This document shows, one piece after another, positions 15,887-23,242 of a DNA stretch of 34,062 nucleotides (positions within the stretch are counted from its first letter, which is position 1; each line of letters begins with the position of its first letter). Under the pieces are notes generated by a model, which was given only the letters and a program-made list of their open reading frames with translations, did no database searches and had not been told where the DNA came from. This DNA comes from Dietzia sp. NCCP-2495. GTDB taxonomy: Bacteria > Actinomycetota > Actinomycetes > Mycobacteriales > Mycobacteriaceae. The stretch spans positions 1 through 34,062 of the forward strand of contig NZ_BRVN01000025.1 of assembly GCF_026011735.1 (NCBI RefSeq). Reading direction: 5' to 3'. The position numbers and the translations under genes are program-made.

Positions 15887-16384
15887 ATGCGACGATCGTG
15901 GACGTTCACCATCACGAGCGAGATCCCCGCCCCGCCGGAGCGGGTGTGGGCACGCGTGGTGACCCCGGAGGGGATCAACCACGAGATGCGCCCGTGGATG
16001 ACCATGTCGATGCCGCCCGGCGCGAGGGGCATGACGATCGACTCGATACCCGTCGGCACCGGCCAGCCCGTGGGCCGGGCGTGGATCCGCCTGTTCGGGC
16101 TGGTGCCGTTCGACTTCGACCACCTGGTGATCGCCCGCCTCGAGCCCGGCCGCCGGTTCGTCGAGGAGTCGACCATGGCGAGCATGCGCCGCTGGGGCCA
16201 CGACCGCACGGTCGCCCCCGGCCGTGCCGCCAGCTCCTCGCAGGTCACTGACGTGGTGACCCTGGAACCCCGGGCGCCGCTGCGGGTGGCCGGCCCGCTA
16301 CTGCGCCGGGTGCTCGGGGCGTTCTTCGCCCACCGCCACCGCCGGCTGGCCGCGTATTTCGCCGATTCCCGGGGAGAACCCTGA
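15887..16384 (+). CDS. SRPBCC/START-like domain protein
   Basis: 165 residues. It opens with the first strand and helix of the polyketide-cyclase/START-like fold (WTFTITSEIPAPPERVWARV, TPEGINHEMRPWM) and closes with a long Arg-rich helix (FFAHRHRRLAAYF). Such proteins bind hydrophobic ligands in a cavity; no catalytic assignment can be made. The ATG at 15887 has GAGGGA 6 nt upstream and starts exactly at the fold. It is divergent from ppc with a 90-bp spacer. Ligand unknown. Confidence 0.8.
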   Translation: MRRSWTFTITSEIPAPPERVWARVVTPEGINHEMRPWMTMSMPPGARGMTIDSIPVGTGQPVGRAWIRLFGLVPFDFDHLVIARLEPGRRFVEESTMASMRRWGHDRTVAPGRAASSSQVTDVVTLEPRAPLRVAGPLLRRVLGAFFAHRHRRLAAYFADSRGEP

Positions 16385-16406
16385 TGCGCTCGCGCCGCCC
16401 GCCCGC

Positions 16407-16412
16407 GAGACT
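16407..16412 (+). promoter_or_regulatory. Possible -10 element GAGACT, leaderless
   Basis: GAGACT keeps the key A2 and T6 of the -10 box and ends 6 nt before ATG 16419, which lacks a ribosome site. The first base deviates from consensus. Confidence 0.3.
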
Positions 16413-16418
16413 GGGGTC

Positions 16419-16823
16419 ATGACACAGCACCACGACCACCGGCAGCCCGGATACGCCCCGATGGCCATCAGTTCCGAGGACCGCACAGCAGCGGCCCTCG
16501 CCCATGCCTCGAGCCTCATCGCCATGGTCATCTCGGCCGGATGGCTGTCCTTCGTCGGCCCACTCGTCGCGTGGCTGATCTACAAGGGCCGCAGCCCGTT
16601 CGTCCGCCAGGCCGCCGCCGGCTCGTTCAACTTCAACCTCACGATGTGGCTGGTCAGCATCGTCGGCTGGATCTGCATCATCACGATCATCGGCATCCCG
16701 CTCGGGCTGCTCCTACTCGCAGTGTCCTTCTTGGGGCAGGTCATCGCGCACGTGATCGGCACGCTCCGCGCCACCCGGGGCGAGGTAATGAACTACCCGC
16801 TCCAGATCAAGATCCTGCGCTGA
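16419..16823 (+). CDS. DUF4870 (Tic20-like) membrane protein
   Basis: 134 residues. An N-terminal polar stretch with His and Pro (1-22) is followed by the DUF4870 pattern: SSEDRTAAALAHASSLIAMV, helix 1, GPLVAWLIYKGRSPFVRQAAAGSFNFNLT (the conserved charged loop and 'QAxxxxxFN' helix), then two further membrane helices and a C-terminal YPLQIKIL. Function of the family is unknown; it is widespread in Gram-positives. It converges on the propeller-protein gene with only 6 bp between stops. Confidence 0.88.
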   Translation: MTQHHDHRQPGYAPMAISSEDRTAAALAHASSLIAMVISAGWLSFVGPLVAWLIYKGRSPFVRQAAAGSFNFNLTMWLVSIVGWICIITIIGIPLGLLLLAVSFLGQVIAHVIGTLRATRGEVMNYPLQIKILR

Positions 16824-16829
16824 GCAGAA

Positions 16830-17921
16830 CTATTCCCGCGCAACGTGGCGGATCGGCCCGTGTAGCGAGGTGACCAGCAGGTCGCCCGACCCGAAGTCGC
16901 CGAAGCCGTCGGCCACTAGCACGCTCGTCGCGCGCGGGATCCCGCCGACCAGTACGCACGCCTCACCGCTGGCCCGGTCGATCCGGTACACCTCACCGGA
17001 GGACCACGAGGTCACGTACAGCGCCTCGGCGGTGATGTCGAGGTCGTCGAGCCCGCGCGGTGTGGTGGGTGGCGCGGTCAGCTCGGTGGTGGTCCACTCG
17101 CCCGGCCGGTCGAGCGGGACGGCGTGGACCACGGCGCGGTCGGTGGGCTGGGTGACGTACGCGGTGTCGCCGTCGATCGCGATCCCGTTGGACACCCCGA
17201 TCGCCGCCGCCTGCGACCACTCCCGGTCCACCTCGCCGTCCGGGCCGACCTTGGTCAGCGTCGTGTCCTGCAGGCCGGTGAGGTAGCGGTTGCCGTCGGC
17301 ATCCACGGCCAGGCCGTTCTTCCGGCTGCCCAACCGGGCCTCGACCCGCGCCTCCGGCTGCTCGGCCGCGGGATCAAAGGTGATGAGGTCGGAGCGGTCG
17401 GCCAGGTATCCGGTCCCGGCCGCCACGTGCATTCGTCCGTCGGGGCCGAGTGCGATCCCGCCGGGTGCGCGCACGTCGACGCTGGCGATCACCTCGCCGT
17501 CGTCGTCGTACGCGTCGACGCGGTCCAGGAACGTCTTGGACACCCACAGGCGCCCGGCAGCGTCGAATGCCATGTTCTCGGTCCAGCCGAGCACGGGTGG
17601 TGGGGTGGCGCCGAACGTCGTCACGTGCGGCGCGGGGCCCTCGCACGCGCCGATCGGGGCCCCGGCGGAGTCCGAGGACGCCCCCAGGCCGAACGCCGCG
17701 TCTGACCCGGCGTCGAGCGCGGCCACCGAGCCGGCGTGGGAGCCCGACGGCACCGCCTCCACCGACCCCGACACGGGTGCGCCGACGGCGCCCAGCGAGG
17801 TGGCCGCGCCGACCACCGCCGAGCCGAGCGGGTCGGCGGCAGCGGCACCGCTGGTGGTGGTCAGGGCGAGAACGGGGACGACGACGGCGAGGGCCGCGGT
17901 CACCCGGCGGAGGGGCTGCAT
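16830..17921 (-). CDS. Secreted SMP-30/gluconolactonase-like beta-propeller protein
   Basis: 363 residues. The N-terminus MQPLRRVTAALAVVVPVLAL ending in TSGAAAADP is a clear Sec signal peptide (cleavage near residue 28). A Ser/Ala/Gly-rich region follows to about 100. The rest carries repeated propeller blades: WTENMAFDAAGRLWVSKT, PGGIALGPDGRMHVAAG, KNGLAVDADGNRYLTG, VSNGIAIDGDTAYVTQ and LDDLDITAEALYVTSW. These recall SMP-30/strictosidine-synthase or NHL proteins, which bind or hydrolyse lactones and other small ligands. Only 10 bp separate its ATG from the fadD17-like stop, and GAGGATGGGGG can serve as ribosome site, so the two form an operon. A link between an exported propeller and a lipid ligase is inferred only from this. 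Confidence 0.85.
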   Translation of the reverse strand: MQPLRRVTAALAVVVPVLALTTTSGAAAADPLGSAVVGAATSLGAVGAPVSGSVEAVPSGSHAGSVAALDAGSDAAFGLGASSDSAGAPIGACEGPAPHVTTFGATPPPVLGWTENMAFDAAGRLWVSKTFLDRVDAYDDDGEVIASVDVRAPGGIALGPDGRMHVAAGTGYLADRSDLITFDPAAEQPEARVEARLGSRKNGLAVDADGNRYLTGLQDTTLTKVGPDGEVDREWSQAAAIGVSNGIAIDGDTAYVTQPTDRAVVHAVPLDRPGEWTTTELTAPPTTPRGLDDLDITAEALYVTSWSSGEVYRIDRASGEACVLVGGIPRATSVLVADGFGDFGSGDLLVTSLHGPIRHVARE

Positions 17922-17931
17922 GCCCCCATCC

Positions 17932-19644
17932 TCACACGCCCTCGGGTCGGCGACCGTGGAGTTCGTACCGGGCCAGCAGCTCGGCGCGGTCGTGGCCTGA
18001 GAGCGGGCGGTATTCGTCGTCGTCGCCTCGCAGGTACACCTCGCCCGGCACGGTCCAGGAGTCGCGGCGCAGGCTCGGCTTGGAGATCTTGCGGGTCGCG
18101 GTGACCGGCATGGTCTCGACGATCCGCACAAAGCGCGGCGCCCACTTGGTGCCCATGTCCGGCTGGGTGCGGCAGAACTCGCCGAAGGCGGCGGGGTCGA
18201 AGCGGGCGCCCGGCTCGAGCTGGATCGAGGCCATCACCTGGTCGCCGGTCCGCGGGTCGGGCACCGGGTAGACGGCCACCACCAGCACGCCGGGGAAGCG
18301 GTCGAGGATCTGCTCCACCGGCCCGGCCGAGAAGTTCTCGCTGTCCACGCGGATCTTGTCGCCCGAGCGGCCCGCGAAGTAGAAGAACCCGTCCGAGTCC
18401 TTGTACCCCAGGTCGCCGGAGTGGAAGACCGCGCCGACATTGCGCTCGGCGGTGGCCTCCGGGTTGCGGTAGTAGCCCTCGAACAGGGCGGCGCCGGTGA
18501 GGTTGCAGATCTCGCCGATCGCCTCGGCCGCGTTCGCCAGCCCGCCGTCGGCGTCGAACCGCGCGGGCGGGCACTCGCGCCCGGACTCGTCGAGGATCGC
18601 CACGTCCATATGTGCGCCCGCCACCCCCAGCGCGCCCGGCGGGGTGTCGGGGGTCCGGGAGATCACCACGCCGCCCTCGCTGCTGCCGTACGACTCGCCG
18701 GGCGTGACGCCAAACCGGCGCGCGAACTCGGCGCGGTCGTGCGCCGACGCCTCGGTGCCAAAGACGATCCGCAGCGCTGTGCGCGCCTCCTCGGGCCGCT
18801 CGGGCTGCGCCAGGACGTAGGACAGGGACCGGCCCACGTAGTTGACGTAGGTGGCGCCGAAGCGCAGCACGTCGGGCAGGAACCCCGAGGCCGAGAACGT
18901 GCGCCGCATGGTGAACGTGCAGCCGACGTACGCGGACGGCGCGAACGCGGCCATGAGGGCGTTGCCGTGGAACAGCGGCATCGCGTTGTAGGTCACGTCG
19001 CCGCGGACCAGGCCCCGGTAGTTGACCTGGCCGAGCATCGCCAGGCGCCCGGTCGAGCACATGACCGCCTTGGGCGCGCCGGTCGAGCCCGAGGTGAACA
19101 GCAGCGCCAGCAGGGTGTGGGGATCGCGCGCGGCCTCGCTCAGGCGCGGCTCGGCGCCGGCGTGGGCGGCCAGCAGCTCCCGCCACCGCCCCGACCCCAC
19201 GCCCACGCTCCCGGCGGCACCCGTGTCCAGGTCGGTGAGCAGCGCGGCGCCGTCGTCGTCGTGCACTATGACGTCGCAGTCGACGCCGCGGATGTCCGAG
19301 GCGAGTTCGGCGCCGCGGCGCGTGGGGTTGATGCCGACGATCGTCACGCCCGCCATCGCCGCGCCGCACAGCAGGAACAGGTACTCGGGCACGTTCTCCA
19401 GCAGCACGCCCACGTGCAGGCGGCGATACTTCTCCGGCCGGCCCGCGTAGGAGTGGGCGTACTCGCGGGACCACGCGCGCAGGATCTCCGCCCGCACCGC
19501 GGCCTCGGCTACGAACTCGCGCCACGTCCAGGACCGGTCCTCGAACCGCAGCCCCGGGTGGTCGTCGGTCGCGCGCACGAGCAGGATGTCCCCGAACGTC
19601 GCGTGCGGCATGTCGTGTCCAGGATTGAAATCAGCGCGGCCCAT
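17932..19644 (-). CDS. fadD17: Fatty-acyl-CoA ligase, FadD17-like
   Basis: 570 residues of the adenylate-forming superfamily, activating a carboxylic acid through acyl-AMP to acyl-CoA. Key motifs: ATP loop TSGSTGAPK (184-192), substrate-pocket MPLFHGNA, YGSSEGG (adenine binding), SGDLGYKDSDGFFYFAGR with the hinge Asp, and the C-terminal TRKISKPSLRR region with the catalytic Lys. The block order and wording (LHVGVLLENVPEYLF, NPTRRGAELA, FSASGFLPDV, YVNYVGRSLSYVLA) closely follow M. tuberculosis FadD17. FadD17 is linked to cholesterol side-chain catabolism, which suits the steroid-type genes at the left of the window. The start at 19644 has TACTCT 8 nt upstream on the minus strand. The inner Met at 19611 matches the FadD17 start better. 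Confidence 0.85.
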   Translation of the reverse strand: MGRADFNPGHDMPHATFGDILLVRATDDHPGLRFEDRSWTWREFVAEAAVRAEILRAWSREYAHSYAGRPEKYRRLHVGVLLENVPEYLFLLCGAAMAGVTIVGINPTRRGAELASDIRGVDCDVIVHDDDGAALLTDLDTGAAGSVGVGSGRWRELLAAHAGAEPRLSEAARDPHTLLALLFTSGSTGAPKAVMCSTGRLAMLGQVNYRGLVRGDVTYNAMPLFHGNALMAAFAPSAYVGCTFTMRRTFSASGFLPDVLRFGATYVNYVGRSLSYVLAQPERPEEARTALRIVFGTEASAHDRAEFARRFGVTPGESYGSSEGGVVISRTPDTPPGALGVAGAHMDVAILDESGRECPPARFDADGGLANAAEAIGEICNLTGAALFEGYYRNPEATAERNVGAVFHSGDLGYKDSDGFFYFAGRSGDKIRVDSENFSAGPVEQILDRFPGVLVVAVYPVPDPRTGDQVMASIQLEPGARFDPAAFGEFCRTQPDMGTKWAPRFVRIVETMPVTATRKISKPSLRRDSWTVPGEVYLRGDDDEYRPLSGHDRAELLARYELHGRRPEGV

Positions 19645-19754
19645 GACAGGCAAGAGTAGGTCATCCCGCGGCTCGGCGGAGGTCGATCCGTCCCGGAAGC
19701 TGACAGTCGTCAACACGGCTGGTTCCGGCGCGATCGACCCCGCCGCGGCGGACA

Positions 19755-21341
19755 ATGAGCGACACGCCACCCCGACGAGCAGGACCACCCGTGACCCCTC
19801 CACCCGGCAGCCACCGACCCCCGTGGGGCACGCGGCTGCTCGGCGACTCCGTGGAACCGCCGCCGCGCAGTAAACGGCGCGTCCAGTGGGTGCTCACGTG
19901 GACCCTGCTGGTCACGCACCTGCTCGGGATCGTCGGCGCGGTGGGGCTCCAGTGGGTCCTGCTGCCCACGGACGAACTCCTCCACGGCCGCTACCGGGTC
20001 CCCGCGCTGGTGGTGACGCCGATCGTCGTGGTGGTGACGGTCGTGTTCGGACTGAGTTGGCTGACGTGGGTCGTGCACCGGTGGCTGCGCTGGCCGGACG
20101 AGAACCGGGCGCCCACGGTGTCCGAGCAGCTGATCTGCCTGGTCGTGCCCTGGCGCCTGACCGTGCTCACGACCGCGCTGTGGGTGATCGGCGGCGCCGT
20201 GACCGTGACCGCGTACGCGCGTGTCGAACCGGCCGTCGTGCCGGTGCTCGCCACCGCGGTGCTGATCTGCGGACTGCTCGCCTCCGGGCTCGGCTACCTC
20301 GTCGCGGAGGTGGCGCTGCGGCCGCTCACGGCGATCGCGTTCAAGGCCGGCACCCTGCCCGATCGCCCGTTCATCGGCATTCGCGCCCGCCTCATCGGGA
20401 TCTGGGTGATCGCGATCGCGCTGCCGATGCTCGCGCTGGTCAACCTCGCCGTGTACTTCGTGTCCGGGGACGACCTGCCGGTGGAGCGCATGGCGGTGCT
20501 GCTCGGGTTCATCGGCGTGGGCGGGATCATCGTGAGCATCGCCGGCGGATGGCTGCTCGTCACCGCGATGCTCGCCCCGATCCGGTCGGTGACCTGGGCG
20601 ATGGAGGAACTGGCCGCCGGCAACAGTACCGCCAGGATCGACGTGTTCGACGGCACCGAACTCGGCCAGCTGCAGCGCGGCTTCAACGACATGGCCGGGA
20701 TGGTGGCCGAGCGGCAGCGGCTCCGCGACCTGTTCGTCCTCCACGTCGGCGGCCAGGTGGCCCGCGCCGCCGAGCTCCAGGAGCCTCGGCTCGGCGGGGA
20801 GACGACCCACGTCGCGGTGCTGTTCGTCGACCTGGTGGGCTCCACGACCCTCGCCGCGACGCGCCCCGCCGGCGACGTGGTGGCGCTGCTGAACGCGTTC
20901 TTCGACGTGGTGGTGGCCGAGGTCGAGGCCGACGGCGGCTACCTCGACCAGTTCCAGGGCGATGCCGCGCTCGCGGTCTTCGGCGCGCCCGCCCCGCTGC
21001 CCGATCCGGCCACGGCCGCGCTCGGGGTCGCCCGCCGACTGGCGGAGGCCCTCACCGCGCGACTGCCCGGGTACGGCAGCGGGATCGGCGTCTCCTACGG
21101 CGAGGTGGTGGCCGGCTACGTCGGCTCGGCCACGCGCTTCGAGTACACGGTGATCGGTGACGCGGTGAACGAGGCGGCCCGCCTGTGTGAGCTGGCCAAG
21201 GCGGGGCCCGGCCGGGTGCTCGCGTCCGGGCGCGCGCTGGCGGCCGGCACCCCGGAGGAGGCCGGGCGGTGGCGCGCGGGGGAGGACGTGATGCTGCGCG
21301 GCCGGACCGAGCCCACGACCCTGGCGCGCCCGGTGCGGTAG
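19755..21341 (+). CDS. Membrane-bound class III adenylate/guanylate cyclase with HAMP domain
   Basis: 528 residues. Six hydrophobic helices (about 46-70, 84-108, 135-155, 162-187, 212-236, 247-271) are followed by a HAMP linker (272-324, with MLAPIRSVTWAMEELAAGN) and a class III catalytic domain (350-475). The layout is that of M. tuberculosis Rv1318c-Rv1320c. Metal residues Asp359 (FVDLVGST) and Asp403 (FQGDAALAVFGAP) are present, as are Asn472 and Arg476 (VNEAAR) that stabilise the transition state. The purine-selecting Lys of the usual NKFxGD is Gln399 here (DQFQGD), and Thr465 takes the partner position. Nucleotide preference is therefore open. Start: ATG 19755; a GTG at 19791 is an alternative. 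Divergent from fadD17. Confidence 0.92.
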   Translation: MSDTPPRRAGPPVTPPPGSHRPPWGTRLLGDSVEPPPRSKRRVQWVLTWTLLVTHLLGIVGAVGLQWVLLPTDELLHGRYRVPALVVTPIVVVVTVVFGLSWLTWVVHRWLRWPDENRAPTVSEQLICLVVPWRLTVLTTALWVIGGAVTVTAYARVEPAVVPVLATAVLICGLLASGLGYLVAEVALRPLTAIAFKAGTLPDRPFIGIRARLIGIWVIAIALPMLALVNLAVYFVSGDDLPVERMAVLLGFIGVGGIIVSIAGGWLLVTAMLAPIRSVTWAMEELAAGNSTARIDVFDGTELGQLQRGFNDMAGMVAERQRLRDLFVLHVGGQVARAAELQEPRLGGETTHVAVLFVDLVGSTTLAATRPAGDVVALLNAFFDVVVAEVEADGGYLDQFQGDAALAVFGAPAPLPDPATAALGVARRLAEALTARLPGYGSGIGVSYGEVVAGYVGSATRFEYTVIGDAVNEAARLCELAKAGPGRVLASGRALAAGTPEEAGRWRAGEDVMLRGRTEPTTLARPVR

Positions 21342-21482
21342 GCGGGGCGGCGAGGGCGGGCTGTGGCGGCGGCGCGCGTCTAACATCTCGTCGATCACGG
21401 GATCGGCCGCCGAGGGGTGACCTCGGTCTGCGGTAAGAACGAGGTGTCGCCCGTTCGGGGCGCGGTCGCGGGAGGTCGAGGC

Positions 21483-22388
21483 ATGGTCGTGGAACAGGGC
21501 GGAGACGCCGGCGTGGGTGGCGGGCGGGTGTCGGGACCGGATGACGACGACGACACCGTCGCCCGCACACTGGTCGATGCCGCGGGCGGAACCTTCTCGC
21601 TGAGCGGGATCCACAATTTCCGCGACGTGGCGGGGCACGGCTATCCGGTGGCGCCGAGTACGAGGGCGGGTTCGGGATGGGGTGCGAGTGCAGGGGCCGG
21701 TGCGCCGGGCTCCATGGCCCGGGGGGTCGTCTACCGGTCGGCTGCGCTCTCGGCCACAGGCGGTGACCCGGATACCCTCGCGCGCCTCGGTATCGACACC
21801 ATCGTCGACCTGCGCACCGCGACCGAGGTGGAGATGCGTCCGAGTGTGCCGGTGCCGGGAACCCGGACTGTCGCGGTCGACATCCTGCAGGACAGGTCCA
21901 CCGCGGCGACGCTCATGAATTCCGGGATCGTCAGTGTGGCCCGGGCACGCGAGGAGATGGGTAGGACGTACGAGCGGTTCGTCGTCGGTGACGGGGAGAG
22001 GGCCGCGTTCGGGCGGGCCGTCGCGGCGGTCGCCGGCAGTTCCGGGGCGGCGCTCGTGCACTGCACCGCCGGCAAGGACCGGACAGGGTGGGTCTCCGCG
22101 GTGCTCCAGTTGCTCGCCGGGGTCTCGCGCGAGGACGTGCTCGCCGACTACATGCTGACCCGCGAGAACAGCCGGGAACTGTCGGCGGCGATCAGGCAGC
22201 AGGTGCGGGACACGATGCCCGAGCAGGCGGAGGCCATCGAGGTGCTCCTCGACGTGGACGAGGCGTTTCTCGGCAGGTCTCTCGACTCACTCGAGGCCGA
22301 GTTCGGTGACGTGCGGCGCTATCTCGTGGAGGGGGCCAGCCTGGAGGGCGACCTCGTCGACGGTCTGACAGTGCGTCTCAGAACATGA
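21483..22388 (+). CDS. MptpB-type tyrosine/lipid phosphatase
   Basis: 301 residues. The N-terminal IHNFRDVAG motif near 43-51 and the P-loop HCTAGKDRTG with catalytic Cys194 are diagnostic of the bacterial dual-specificity phosphatase family that includes secreted M. tuberculosis PtpB. Family members dephosphorylate phosphotyrosine, phosphoserine and phosphoinositides. VVYRSAAL and IDTIVDLRT-TEVE fit as well. Residues 1-30 are polar with a run of five Asp, and 58-77 are Gly/Ala rich; no signal peptide is visible. The GTG at 21417 opens the frame, but ATG 21483 has GGGAGG 7 nt upstream and is preferred. Its last 11 bp overlap the convergent small membrane protein gene. Confidence 0.88.
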   Translation: MVVEQGGDAGVGGGRVSGPDDDDDTVARTLVDAAGGTFSLSGIHNFRDVAGHGYPVAPSTRAGSGWGASAGAGAPGSMARGVVYRSAALSATGGDPDTLARLGIDTIVDLRTATEVEMRPSVPVPGTRTVAVDILQDRSTAATLMNSGIVSVARAREEMGRTYERFVVGDGERAAFGRAVAAVAGSSGAALVHCTAGKDRTGWVSAVLQLLAGVSREDVLADYMLTRENSRELSAAIRQQVRDTMPEQAEAIEVLLDVDEAFLGRSLDSLEAEFGDVRRYLVEGASLEGDLVDGLTVRLRT

Positions 22389-22800
22389 GTAGCAGGGCGC
22401 CGAGCGCGGCGCCGAACGCGACGGACTGCAGCGCCACCGCGATCACCCGGCCGAGTTCGGACTCCGCGCGGGCGTGGACCCACGGCCCGGACATGGTCAC
22501 GGCGAAGATCATGATCACCACGGCGACGGCATCCAGCGTCCCCGCGAGCTTGGTGGCCACGAGATAGACGGCGATCAGGCCGGCGAGGCCGCCGCCGGTG
22601 CCGGCGGCGAGGAAGTGCAGCGGCGACGGCAGCACAGCGGCCGGGGCGACATCGGGGGCCGTGGAGGCGGAGGTGGCAGCCGCGCCCGGCCGGTGGTCCA
22701 CCTCGGATCCCTCGACATCAGTCACGTCGACGGGATCCACATCGGATACCGGGTCAGGCTGCGGGCCCACGGGGTCCAGCAACTCGAGACGATTTCTCAT
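22378..22800 (-). CDS. Small membrane protein of unknown function
   Basis: 140 residues. An acidic, Pro/Asp-rich N-terminus (1-55, with repeated DP and DV) is followed by three hydrophobic segments, about 62-84 (FLAAGTGGGLAGLIAVYLVA), 90-107 (LDAVAVVIMIFAVTMSG) and 118-139 (GRVIAVALQSVAFGAALGALL). No family recognised. It overlaps the phosphatase gene tail-to-tail. The start has no ribosome site but a TAGGCT box 7 nt upstream. Confidence 0.75.
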   Translation of the reverse strand: MRNRLELLDPVGPQPDPVSDVDPVDVTDVEGSEVDHRPGAAATSASTAPDVAPAAVLPSPLHFLAAGTGGGLAGLIAVYLVATKLAGTLDAVAVVIMIFAVTMSGPWVHARAESELGRVIAVALQSVAFGAALGALLLMF

Positions 22801-22807
22801 GGGCCAG

Positions 22808-22813
22808 AGCCTA
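22808..22813 (-). promoter_or_regulatory. -10 element TAGGCT, leaderless transcript
   Basis: On the minus strand TAGGCT is followed by 7 nt and the ATG at 22800. Confidence 0.45.
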
Positions 22814-23242
22814 ACGGGGAGTGGCGCTGAGATGCTTTTGTAAACCTGAGTATCAACATTTGGCGATGTATGTGCAGGTCAGGAGTACGGAAAGGGTGGG
22901 AGATTCTCGTCACATGGCGCACTTGGGCCGCTTTAGTTGGTCAAGCGTCCAGTTCGGATGGTGAACATTTGGTAACCTGTTTCACATTCTTCGGGTGGTC
23001 GCCTGTGTCGGGGATCCGGTGTCCCACAGGCGGTGATCCGACAGTTGGACCGGGGCGCTCCGGCGCTCTGGATCGGGGGACGCGGCGAGCTGAACCGGTG
23101 CACACGGTGTTCACTGACGCCGGTTCCGCGGGGGGAACGCCGGTCGTCGAGAAACGATCATTTCGGTGTCGTGGCGGGCGCGTAGGATACCGACCGTCCG
23201 GTGCCGGATGGGCCGGATGATGGTGAGAGAACGGGGCCGTAC
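22814..23242 (+). promoter_or_regulatory. Long non-coding upstream region of the GyrA-like-domain gene, with hairpins
   Basis: About 430 bp without a credible gene and visibly less GC-rich in its first 170 bp. It holds two -10 candidates, TAACCT (22973-22978) and TAGGAT (23183-23188). Between them lie a hairpin with 7-bp arms GCCTGTG/CACAGGC (23001-23007 and 23025-23031) and a weaker GTTCC/GGAAC hairpin (23123-23138). If the first promoter is used, the leader is about 260 nt and structured. No known riboswitch class recognised. Confidence 0.4.

Noticed and set aside
13610-16384. 924-codon open frame on the plus strand across ppc
   Set aside because: It is the antisense shadow of phosphoenolpyruvate carboxylase; only its last 165 codons (from 15887) form a real START-like gene.
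17922-17933. GAGGAT six nt before the propeller gene start as another leaderless -10
   Set aside because: The gene follows fadD17 by 10 bp and the purine run works better as a ribosome site within an operon.
17900-19525. 541-codon minus-strand frame overlapping fadD17 in another phase
   Set aside because: It reads the ligase gene out of frame; the true frame contains all adenylation motifs.
19710-22061. 783-codon minus-strand frame opposite the cyclase and phosphatase
   Set aside because: Shadow frame rich in His, Arg, Gly and Asp, opposite two genes with clear catalytic motifs.
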